DNA from: Collimonas sp. PA-H2
GTDB taxonomy: Bacteria; Pseudomonadota; Gammaproteobacteria; Burkholderiales; Burkholderiaceae_D
Assembly: GCF_002564105.1 (NCBI RefSeq)
Contig: NZ_PDBX01000001.1
Coordinates: 1,426,001-1,490,000, forward strand
DNA: 64,000 nucleotides
Reading direction: 5' to 3'
Under the pieces are notes generated by a model. That model had not been told where the DNA came from. It saw only the letters and a list, made by a program, of their open reading frames with translations, and did not search any database. Both the position numbers and the translations under genes were made by a program. Positions 9,624-18,439 of this stretch are shown here, one piece after another (position 1 is the first letter of the stretch; the number at the start of each line of letters is the position of its first letter).

Positions 9624-12600
9624 TTACTGCCAGCGGTAGCCGAAACCGACATTGATGCCGCTATCCCTGCCGGTGGAGGTGAAGCCCACACCCCAGGTGC
9701 TGTTGCCGGTTTTGCTGACCGCCTTGAATTGCAAGGCCAGCGCGCCATATCCCTGGAAGGCGCCGACACCGATGCCAACTCCCTTTTCACCCCCATACAG
9801 CGTCGGCATCACCGCACCGGTTGCCGCCATGCTCATCGCGATACCTGAGTAGGCGATACGTTTGACGTCACCGATCTGGTTCTGCAAATTGGTGAGCTGC
9901 GAGACATTCACGCCATCGGTCAGGTTGATACCCGGCGCGACATTGGTCAGGCGGCGTTCATTGCCGGCAGATCCCACGGAAACCGTGTTCGCTTGGTTCG
10001 CAACCGAATAAGCGCCCAGAGCGACCGAGTTATTGGCCAGCGCCTGCGTTTCCGCTCCCAGCGCCACCGCGTCATTCCCAGAGGCCAACGCATTATTCCC
10101 GATCGCCACTGTCGGATCGCCGATTGCCCGGGCGTTGTAGCCGACGGCTACCGAACCGGCCTGCGATGCCAAGGCACGGAAGCCTACCGCGGTGGTGTTG
10201 GTATCGGTCGCCTGGGCGTTGGAACCGATTGCCGTTGCGCCGTCTTTGGTCGCTTGCGCGCACAGGCCGGAACCAGTGGCGTCGACACCGCGGACGCTGG
10301 TGCAGGTCGCCGCCGTCACGTTGTTGATAGCCGTACCGCTGGTGCCGCGCGTCTGCACCATGCCGTTGCCGTTGGAACCGCCAATGGTGGTGCCGCCCAG
10401 TGTGCCGCCGTTGCCAATCGCATTCTTTTCGGCATCGACCAGCGAAATCAGCGTGGTCGACAGCGAATTGGCGCCGTTGGTGATGTTGCTCAAGCCGGTT
10501 GAGAGCGACGATACCTGGCTCAAACCGGTCGACAAGGATGAAATGCCGGTCGACAGAGACGCGATTCCGGTCGAGCTTGAAGTCGACAGGGAAGTGACGC
10601 TGCTTTTGGTCGAACTCAGGCCGGTCGACAGCGAATTGACGTTCGAGGTGTTGCTCGACAAACTGGTCGACAGCGAATTGATGCTGCTGGTGTTGGCCGA
10701 CAAACCAGTCGAGGTCGAGGTCGACAGCGAGTTCACGTTGCTGTTGGCCGAGCTCAGGCCGGTCGACAATGAACCAAGGCCGGTGGCGGTAGCCGTCGAC
10801 AGCGAGTTCAACTGGCTGACGTTGACGGCATCCGTGTTCTGCGTGCCGGCCGCGACATTGATGATCTGCCGTTCTTTACCGACCGAGCCCACCGACACCA
10901 CATTGGGGCGGGTGCCGTTGGTAGAATTGGCGCCGATCGCGATCGAGTTGGAGCCGGCGCTGACGGATGCATCATCCGAACCATCCAGCTTGCCATCGGC
11001 CTTGAAGTAGTAGCTGACGCCCGACTTCTGCAAGCTGGAGACCGAAGTCGACAGCGAGCTGACATTACTGGTGACGGTGCTCAGGCCTCCCGAGGTCGAG
11101 GTCGACAGCGAAGTCACGCTACTGCTGGCGGTGCTCAGGCCGGTCGAGGTAGAAGTCGACAGTGAGGTTACGCTGCTGTTGGCCGTGCTCAGGCCGGTCG
11201 AGGTTGATGTCGACAGCGAGGATACACTACTGTTGGTCGTGCTCAGGCCAGTTGAGGTCGAGGTCGACAGCGAAGTCACGCTGCTGTTGGCTGTACTCAG
11301 GCCAGTCGAGGTTGATGTCGACAGCGAGGATACACTACTGTTGGCAGTGCTCAGGCCAGTCGAGGTCGATGTAGACAACGAATCTACGCTGCTATTGGTG
11401 GTGCTCAAGCCAGTCGAGGTAGAAGTCGACAACGAAGTCACGCTGCTGTTGGCGGTGCTTAAGCCAGTCGAGGTTGAAGTCGACAGCGAGGTGACGCTGC
11501 TGTTGGCGGTGCTCAGGCCGGTCGAAGTCGAGGTCGACAGCGAGGTGACGCTGCTGTTGGCGGTGCTCAGGCCAGTTGAAGTCGAAGTCGACAGCGAAGC
11601 CACGCTGCTGTTAGTCGTGCTCAGACCGGTGGAAGTCGAAGTCGACAACGAAGTCACGCTGCTGTTGGTGGTGCTCAGGCCGGTCGAGGTCGAAGTCGAC
11701 AGCGAGGTCACGCTGCTGTTGGTCGTGCTCAACCCGGTAGACGTTGATGTCGACAGTGAGGTGACACTGCTGTTGGTCGTGCTGAGGCCGGTAGAAGTCG
11801 AAGTAGACAACGAGTCTACACTGCTGTTGACGGTGCTCAAGCCTGTGGAGGTTGAGGTCGACAACGAGGTGACGCTGCTGTTGGTGGTGCTCAGGCCGGT
11901 AGAAGTCGAGGTCGACAGCGAGGTCACGCTGCTGTTGGTCGTGCTCAGACCGGTGGAGGTCGAGGTCGACAGCGAGGTCACGCTGCTGTTGGTCGTGCTC
12001 AGGCCGGTAGAAGTCGAGGTCGACAGTGAATCCACACTACTGTTGGTAGTGCTCAAGCCAGTCGAGGTTGAGGTCGACAGCGAGGTGACACTGCTGTTGG
12101 TGGTGCTCAGGCCGGTAGAAGTCGAGGTCGACAGCGAGGTCACGCTGCTGTTGGTCGTACTCAGACCGGTGGAGGTCGAAGTCGACAACGAAGACACGCT
12201 ACTGTTGGCCGTACTCAGGCCAGTCGAGGTTGAAGTAGACAAGGAGTCTACGCTGCTGTTGGCTGTGCTCAAACCTGTGGAAGTTGAGGTCGACAGCGAG
12301 GTCACGCTGCTGTTGATCGTACTCAGACCGGTGGAGGTCGAAGTCGACAACGAAGACACGCTACTGTTGGTCGTACTCAGGCCAGTCGAGGTTGAAGTAG
12401 ACAAGGAGTCTACGCTGCTGTTGGCTGTGCTCAAACCTGTGGAAGTTGAGGTCGACAGCGAGCTCACGCTGCTATTGGTGGTGCTTAGACCGGTCGAAGT
12501 CGAAGTAGACAATGAGTCTACACTGCTATTGACCGTACTTAAACCTGTGGAAGTTGAGGTCGACAGCGAAGTCACGCTGCTGTTGGTGGTGCTCAGGCCG

Positions 12601-15600
12601 GTCGAGGTCGAAGTCGACAGCGAGGCCACGCTGCTGTTGGTCGTGCTCAGACCGGTCGAAGTCGAAGTAGACAGGGAGTCTACGCTGCTGTTGGCTGTGC
12701 TCAAACCTGTGGAAGTTGAGGTCGACAGCGAGCTCACGCTGCTATTGGTGGTGCTCAGGCCGGTAGAAGTCGAGGTCGACAGCGATGACACGCTGCTATT
12801 GGTGGTGCTCAGCCCGGTAGACGTTGATGTCGACAGTGAGGTGACGCTGCTGTTGGTCGTGCTGAGACCGGTAGAAGTCGAAGTAGACAACGAGTCTACA
12901 CTGCTGTTGGCGGCGCTCAAACCTGTGGAGGTTGAGGTCGACAGCGAAGTCACGCTGCTGTTGGTCGTGCTCAGGCCGGTCGACGTCGAGGTCGACAGCG
13001 AGGTGACACTGCTATTTGTGGTGCTCAGGCCCGTCGACGTCGAGGTCGAGAGCGAGCTCACGCTGCTGTTGGTCGTGCTCAGGCCGGTAGACGTTGATGT
13101 CGACAGCGAAGTTACGTTGCTGTTGGCCGTGCTTAAACCCGTGGAGGTCGAGGTCGACAGCGAAGTCACGCTGCTATTAACCGTGCTCAGACCGGTAGAG
13201 GTCGAAGTCGACAGCGAGTCTACGCTGCTGTTGGTAGTGCTCAGACCAGTCGAGGTTGAGGTCGACAGCGAGGCCACACTGCTGTTGGCCGTGCTCAGGC
13301 CGGTCGAGGTAGAAGTCGACAGTGAAGTTACGCTGCTGTTGGCCGTGCTCAGGCCGGTCGAGGTTGATGTCGACAGCGAGGATACACTACTGTTGGTCGT
13401 GCTCAGGCCGGTTGAGGTCGAGGTCGACAGCGAAGTCACGCTGCTGTTGGCTGTACTCAGACCAGTCGAGGTTGATGTCGACAGCGAGGATACACTGCTG
13501 TTGGCAGTGCTCAGGCCAGTCGAGGTCGAGGTCGACAACGAATCTACGCTGCTATTGGTGGTGCTCAAGCCAGTCGAGGTCGAAGTCGACAACGAAGTCA
13601 CGCTGCTGTTGGCGGTGCTTAAGCCAGTCGAGGTAGAAGTCGACAGCGAGGTGACGCTGCTGTTGGTGGTACTCAGGCCGGTTGAGGTCGATGTCGACAG
13701 CGAGCTCACGCTGCTGTTGGTCGTGCTCAGGCCGGTCGAGGTCGAGGTCGACAGCGAAGTGATGCTGCTGTTGGTGGTGCTCAGGCCAGTCGAGGTCGAG
13801 GTCGACAGCGAACTAACACTGCTGTTGGTGGTGCTCAGGCCGGTCGACAGCGAAGACACATTGCTGTTGACTGTGCTCAGGCCGGTCGAAGTTGAAGTCG
13901 ACAAAGAGGTCAGCTGGCTGACGTTGACAGCATCGGTCAGCGCCGTACCCGCTGCCACGTTGATGATTTGCCGCTCTTTACCCACATCACCCACGGACAC
14001 TACATTCTGGCGGCCGTCGTCAAACGAATTCGCACCAATCGCTACCGAATTCTTGCCGGCAGTAATCCGGGCGTCATCGAGGCCGTTCTGCAAGCCATCG
14101 GCCTTGAAATAATTGTAAACACCGGAAACCTTCAGGCTTGACGAACTGGTCGACAAAGAAGCGACGCCGGCGCTGACCGTACTCAGGCCGGTAGAGGCTG
14201 AGGTCGACAGCGAACCCACGTTGCTGTTGGTGCTGCTCAGCCCTGTCGACAAGGAAACGAGATTGCTGCCAGTGGTGCTCAGGCCGGTCGAAGCCGAGGT
14301 CGATAGCGAGGAAACACTGCTGTTGGTGGTGCTCAGGCCGGTCGAGGTTGAGGTCGACAGCGAAGTCACGTTGCTATTGATGGTGCTCAGGCCGGTCGAA
14401 GCCGAGGTCGATAACGAGGAAACACTGCTGTTGGTGGTGCTCAGGCCGGTCGAGGTTGAGGTCGACAGCGAAGTCACGTTGCTATTGGCGGTGCTCAGGC
14501 CGGTCGAAGCCGAGGTCGACAATGAAGAAACGCTGCTGTTGGTGGTGCTGAGGCCGGTCGACAGCGAGCTGACATTGCTGTTTGCAGTACTAAGGCCGGT
14601 TGACGTGGAGGTCGATAACGAACCCACGTTGCTATTGGCAGTACTCAAGCCTGTAGAAGTCGAGGTAGAGAGCGAAGTCACGCTGCTGTTGGCCGTGCTC
14701 AAGCCAGTTGAAGTCGAGGTCGACAGCGAGCTCACGCTGCTGTTGGTGGTGCTCAGACCGGTCGAAGCCGAGGTCGACAGCGAAGTCACGCTGCTGTTGG
14801 TCGTGCTCAAGCCAGTTGAAGTCGAGGTCGACAGCGAGGTCACGCTGCTGTTGGTGCTGCTCAGGCCGGTCGAAGCCGAAGTCGATAACGATGACACATT
14901 GCTGTTGGTGGTGCTCAAGCCGCTCGACAGCGATGTGACGTTGCTGTTGACCGTGCTGAGGCCGGTAGAGGTAGAGGTCGACAGCGAGGTGACGCTGCTG
15001 TTAGCTGTGCTGAGGCCGGTCGAAGCCGAAGTCGACAACGATGTCACGCCGCTGTTAGTCGTGCTCAAGCCGGTAGAGGTTGAGGTCGACAGCGAAGTCA
15101 CGCTGCTGTTGGTGGTGCTCAAACCGGTCGAGACCGAAGTCGACAGCGAAGTTACGCTGCTGGCGCTGGTGCTGAGGCCGGTCGACAGCGATGCTACAGT
15201 GCTGTTGGTAGTGCTCAAGCCGGTTGAAGTCGAGGTCGACAGCGACGTCACGCTGCTGTTGGCCGTGCTGAGGCCGGTCGAAGTCGAGGTCGACAGCGAC
15301 GTCACGCTGCTGTTGGCCGTGCTGAGGCCGGTCGAAGTCGAGGTCGACAGCGACGTCACGCTGCTGTTGGCCGTGCTCAAGCCGGTCGATGTCGAAGTCG
15401 ACAGCGAAGTCACGCTGCTGTTCGTCGTGCTCAGGCCAGTCGATGTGGAAGTCGACAACGATGTCACATTGCTGTTAGCCGTGCTCAGACCGGTCGAAGT
15501 GGAGGTGGACAACGATGTGACATTGCTTTTGGCCGTGCTCAGGCCGCTCGACAACGATGTCAGGTTGCTGCTGGCGGTGCTCAGGCCGGTCGAGCTTGAG

Positions 15601-16958
15601 GTCGACAGCGAGCTTACGCTGCTGTTGACGGTGCTCAGGCCGGTCGAAGAGGAAGTCGAGAGTGATGTAACGTTACCGTTGGTCGTACTTAATCCACTCG
15701 ACAACGATGTCAGGCTGCTGTTGGTGGTGCTCAGGCCGGTCGATGTGGAAGTCGACAACGAAGTCACGCTGCTGTTAGTCGTGCTCAGGCCGGTTGAGGT
15801 CGAAGTCGACAGCGAAGTCACGCTGCTGTTGGCGGTGCTCAGGCCGGTTGAGGTCGAAGTCGACAACGAAGTCACGCTGCTGTTGGTCGTGCTCAAGCCG
15901 GTCGAGGTCGAAGTCGACAGCGAAGTCACGCTGCTGTTGGCAGTGCTCAAACCGGTTGAAGTCGAAGTCGACAGCGAAGTAATGCTGCTGTTAGTACTGC
16001 TCATGCCGGTGCTCAACTGCGCCACGGTGACCGCATCCTGCGGCGCCGAGCCGTCTGCCACATTGGTGATGCGGCGCAGCGCAGCGGCAGAACCAACCGA
16101 CACTTCAGATGCCGGGGCCGCTGTACCTGTCAGGAAACCGGTACCGGTAGGCGCTGCCGCGCCGGTAGTCGAACCGGCGCCCAGCGCCACGCTGTTTGCA
16201 TACGACGCCGTAGCGCCGCGTCCCAGCGCCACGCCGGCAGTTGCGCCATTCGCAACCGACGACTGCCCGCCGATCGCCAGGCCGTCAGCGGCCATCGCCT
16301 GCGCACCGCTGGTGGCGTTGCCGCCGATCGCCACCGCGCCGGCTGCTCCCGCCTGCGTGGCAGTGGCCTTGGTCGGCGTTGTTGCGCTGCCGCCCGAACC
16401 GATGGAAACGGCATTCAGCGCAGCCGCCTGGCTCAATAAACCAACCGCCACACTGCTCTGGCCGGACGCATTTGCTTGTACACCGACAGCCGTCGCCAGA
16501 TTGCCGGCCTGACTCATGAAACCCAAGGCTGCTCCATAGTCGCCGCTGACTTTGCTGCCGGCTCCGAACAGGGTCACGGCAAGAAAATTATTCCCGTTAG
16601 CTCCGCAACCAGCGACAAGTGAATAATAGCCGTTGCCATCAGTTTGGGTCGCGTTGTAGGTCGTCCCATCCGGGCCAGTAAAAGACGAAGCCGATGTGGT
16701 AGTGCAGATGACCCCCCCCGAATTCGCGATGGTAGCGGCATAACCCGAGAGTGGCAAAACCAGCGTCAAGGCAAATACCGATTTCTTTAGCGGAAACCTC
16801 GATGTCAGGAATGCCTCCCAGGCAGATCCCCCTGCCGTCAGCGGCGCAGCCACGGAACGGCTCGATCCGGAGCGCTTGCCTTTGGCGGCAACCAGCTCCG
16901 AGACCGCGACCCAGGTGCCCAGGACTTGGCTATATACGGTGCGGTAAATATTATTCAT
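9624..16958 (-). CDS. Trimeric autotransporter adhesin 1 (YadA/Hia type), 2444 aa
   Basis: A surface adhesin secreted by type Vc. The N-terminus MNNIYRTVYSQVLGTWVAVS is the extended signal peptide region (ESPR) of autotransporters, and a hydrophobic core ends near SGYAAT. Residues about 100-310 are YadA-type head repeats (SVALGAGS-like) ending in a neck (RRITNVADG...DAVTVAQLS). Then comes a Ser/Thr stalk of 18-residue units (SLSTSTSTGLSTTNSSVT) and 14-residue variants, broken by two YFKADG mini-head/neck islands near residues 943-1015 and 1974-2051. A second head near residues 2220-2340 precedes the final neck and the roughly 75-residue YadA beta-barrel anchor ending FGYRWQ. It starts 54 bp after the stop of adhesin 2, probably in one transcript. 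The target ligand is unknown. Confidence 0.93.
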   Translation of the reverse strand: MNNIYRTVYSQVLGTWVAVSELVAAKGKRSGSSRSVAAPLTAGGSAWEAFLTSRFPLKKSVFALTLVLPLSGYAATIANSGGVICTTTSASSFTGPDGTTYNATQTDGNGYYSLVAGCGANGNNFLAVTLFGAGSKVSGDYGAALGFMSQAGNLATAVGVQANASGQSSVAVGLLSQAAALNAVSIGSGGSATTPTKATATQAGAAGAVAIGGNATSGAQAMAADGLAIGGQSSVANGATAGVALGRGATASYANSVALGAGSTTGAAAPTGTGFLTGTAAPASEVSVGSAAALRRITNVADGSAPQDAVTVAQLSTGMSSTNSSITSLSTSTSTGLSTANSSVTSLSTSTSTGLSTTNSSVTSLSTSTSTGLSTANSSVTSLSTSTSTGLSTTNSSVTSLSTSTSTGLSTTNSSLTSLSSGLSTTNGNVTSLSTSSSTGLSTVNSSVSSLSTSSSTGLSTASSNLTSLSSGLSTAKSNVTSLSTSTSTGLSTANSNVTSLSTSTSTGLSTTNSSVTSLSTSTSTGLSTANSSVTSLSTSTSTGLSTANSSVTSLSTSTSTGLSTANSSVTSLSTSTSTGLSTTNSTVASLSTGLSTSASSVTSLSTSVSTGLSTTNSSVTSLSTSTSTGLSTTNSGVTSLSTSASTGLSTANSSVTSLSTSTSTGLSTVNSNVTSLSSGLSTTNSNVSSLSTSASTGLSSTNSSVTSLSTSTSTGLSTTNSSVTSLSTSASTGLSTTNSSVSSLSTSTSTGLSTANSSVTSLSTSTSTGLSTANSNVGSLSTSTSTGLSTANSNVSSLSTGLSTTNSSVSSLSTSASTGLSTANSNVTSLSTSTSTGLSTTNSSVSSLSTSASTGLSTINSNVTSLSTSTSTGLSTTNSSVSSLSTSASTGLSTTGSNLVSLSTGLSSTNSNVGSLSTSASTGLSTVSAGVASLSTSSSSLKVSGVYNYFKADGLQNGLDDARITAGKNSVAIGANSFDDGRQNVVSVGDVGKERQIINVAAGTALTDAVNVSQLTSLSTSTSTGLSTVNSNVSSLSTGLSTTNSSVSSLSTSTSTGLSTTNSSITSLSTSTSTGLSTTNSSVSSLSTSTSTGLSTTNSSVTSLSTSTSTGLSTANSSVTSLSTSTSTGLSTTNSSVDSLSTSTSTGLSTANSSVSSLSTSTSTGLSTANSSVTSLSTSTSTGLSTTNSSVSSLSTSTSTGLSTANSSVTSLSTSTSTGLSTANSSVASLSTSTSTGLSTTNSSVDSLSTSTSTGLSTVNSSVTSLSTSTSTGLSTANSNVTSLSTSTSTGLSTTNSSVSSLSTSTSTGLSTTNSSVTSLSTSTSTGLSTTNSSVTSLSTSTSTGLSAANSSVDSLSTSTSTGLSTTNSSVTSLSTSTSTGLSTTNSSVSSLSTSTSTGLSTTNSSVSSLSTSTSTGLSTANSSVDSLSTSTSTGLSTTNSSVASLSTSTSTGLSTTNSSVTSLSTSTSTGLSTVNSSVDSLSTSTSTGLSTTNSSVSSLSTSTSTGLSTANSSVDSLSTSTSTGLSTTNSSVSSLSTSTSTGLSTINSSVTSLSTSTSTGLSTANSSVDSLSTSTSTGLSTANSSVSSLSTSTSTGLSTTNSSVTSLSTSTSTGLSTTNSSVTSLSTSTSTGLSTTNSSVDSLSTSTSTGLSTTNSSVTSLSTSTSTGLSTTNSSVTSLSTSTSTGLSTTNSSVTSLSTSTSTGLSTVNSSVDSLSTSTSTGLSTTNSSVTSLSTSTSTGLSTTNSSVTSLSTSTSTGLSTTNSSVTSLSTSTSTGLSTTNSSVASLSTSTSTGLSTANSSVTSLSTSTSTGLSTANSSVTSLSTSTSTGLSTANSSVTSLSTSTSTGLSTTNSSVDSLSTSTSTGLSTANSSVSSLSTSTSTGLSTANSSVTSLSTSTSTGLSTTNSSVSSLSTSTSTGLSTANSSVTSLSTSTSTGLSTASSSVTSLSTSTSGGLSTVTSNVSSLSTSVSSLQKSGVSYYFKADGKLDGSDDASVSAGSNSIAIGANSTNGTRPNVVSVGSVGKERQIINVAAGTQNTDAVNVSQLNSLSTATATGLGSLSTGLSSANSNVNSLSTSTSTGLSANTSSINSLSTSLSSNTSNVNSLSTGLSSTKSSVTSLSTSSSTGIASLSTGISSLSTGLSQVSSLSTGLSNITNGANSLSTTLISLVDAEKNAIGNGGTLGGTTIGGSNGNGMVQTRGTSGTAINNVTAATCTSVRGVDATGSGLCAQATKDGATAIGSNAQATDTNTTAVGFRALASQAGSVAVGYNARAIGDPTVAIGNNALASGNDAVALGAETQALANNSVALGAYSVANQANTVSVGSAGNERRLTNVAPGINLTDGVNVSQLTNLQNQIGDVKRIAYSGIAMSMAATGAVMPTLYGGEKGVGIGVGAFQGYGALALQFKAVSKTGNSTWGVGFTSTGRDSGINVGFGYRWQ
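11060..13910 (-). repeat. Stalk repeat array of adhesin 1, membrane-proximal half
   Basis: Tandem 54-bp units encode variants of SLSTSTSTGLSTTNSSVT, between the two YFKADG islands. Length divided by unit size gives roughly 50 copies. Copies differ mainly at silent positions and at the residue after SSV (T, S, D or A). Almost every unit carries GTCGAC. Confidence 0.9.
14140..16020 (-). repeat. Stalk repeat array of adhesin 1, head-proximal half
   Basis: Mixed 54-bp (18-aa) and 42-bp (14-aa; SLSSGLSTTNSSVT-like) units between the N-terminal neck and the first YFKADG island. This half is more divergent than the membrane-proximal half, with A/T swaps (STSAST) and missing sub-segments. Confidence 0.85.
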
Positions 16959-16976
16959 AGTTGGCTCGATACAAAA
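16959..16976 (-). promoter_or_regulatory. Conserved pre-start leader of adhesin 1
   Basis: On the minus strand the bases before the ATG read TTTTGTATCGAGCCAACT. Nearly the same string precedes adhesin 2 (24353-24370) and adhesin 3 (37085-37102). There is no canonical Shine-Dalgarno; the shared GAGCC may serve as one. Confidence 0.55.
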
Positions 16977-18439
16977 TAACTACGGTTTGCGAGAAGAATC
17001 AGATCGAACGGCTTATTTCCACTTGAAGCCGTAACCAACACTGAAGCCCGTCGCATTACCGGTAGTACTTGCTCCCGCTCCCCAGGCACTCTTGCCGGTC
17101 TTGCTGATTTCCTTGAACTGCAAGGCCAGCGCGCCATATCCTTGATAAGTGCCAAGACCAACACCCACACCTTTGTCACCCGCTTCCAGGTTCGGCATCA
17201 CCGCGCCCGACATGGCCATGCTCATCGCCACCCCCGAGTAAGCGATGCGCTGGACATTGCCCAACTGATTTTGCACATTGTTGAGCTGCGAAACATTCAC
17301 GCCGTCGGTCGGATTGATACCTGGCGCGACGTTGGTGAGACGACGTTCATTACCTGCAGAACCAAGCGAGACAGTATTCGCCTGGTCTGCTACCGAGCCG
17401 GCGCCCAAGGCCACCGAATTAGCCGCCGCAGCCTGAGAATTCGCTCCCATGGCGACCGAATTATTGCCGGAGGCCAGCGCATTCTGGCCAATCGCCACGG
17501 TCGGATCGCCTGTGGCCCTTGCGTTGTTGCCGATCGCTACCGAACCGGCTTGTGAAGCCAGGGCCCGGAAGCCCACTGCAGTGGTGTTGGTATCGGTCGC
17601 TTGCGCGTTGGAGCCGATTGCCGTTGCGCCGTCCTTGGTCGCTTGCGCGCACAGGCCGGAACCGGTGGCGTCGACACCATTGACGCTGGTGCAAGTGGCC
17701 GCCACCACATTGTTGATGGCTGTACCGCTGGTGCCGCGCGTCTGTACCGTACCATCGCCGTTGGAACCGCCGATGGTAGTGCCGCCCAGCGTGGCGCCGT
17801 TGGCAGTCGCGTTCTTCGAGGCATCCACCAGCGAAGTCAGCGTGGTCGACAGCGAATTGGCGCCGTTGGTGATATTGCTCAAGCCGGTTGAGAGCGACGA
17901 TACCTGGCTCAGGCCGGTCGACAAGGATGAGATTCCGGTCGACAAGGAAGCGATTCCAGTCGAGGTGGAAGTCGACAAGGAAGTCACGCTGCTGCTGGTC
18001 GTCGACAAGCCGGTCGATAAGGAATTGACGTTCGAAGTGTTGTTCGACAGGCCAGTGGACAAGGAATTGATGCTGCTGGTATTGGTCGACAAGCCGGTCG
18101 AGGTCGAGGTCGACAGCGAGTTCACGCTGCTGTTGGTCGAGCTCAGGCCGGTCGACAGCGAACCCAGGCCGGTCGAGGTCGAGGTTGACAGCGAATTCAA
18201 CTGGCTGACGTTGACCGCATCGGTGTTTTCCACGCCGGCGGCAACGTTGATGATCTGGCGTTCATGGCCGACGGAGCCCACCGACACCACATTGGGGCGA
18301 TTGCCGTTGGTCGAGTTCGCACCGATCGCCACCGAATTCGAGCCGGCGCTGACGGAAGCATCATCGGAGCCATCCAGTTTGCCGTCAGCCTTGAAGTAGT
18401 AGCTGACGCCGGATTTCTGCAAGCTGGAGACCGAAGTCG

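Noticed and set aside
11071..14112. Plus-strand open frame of 1013 codons (and 14221-16512, 763 codons) over adhesin 1
   Set aside because: It is the antisense shadow of the Ser/Thr repeats and gives only a monotonous Val/Glu/Leu repeat with no signal, anchor or family likeness.
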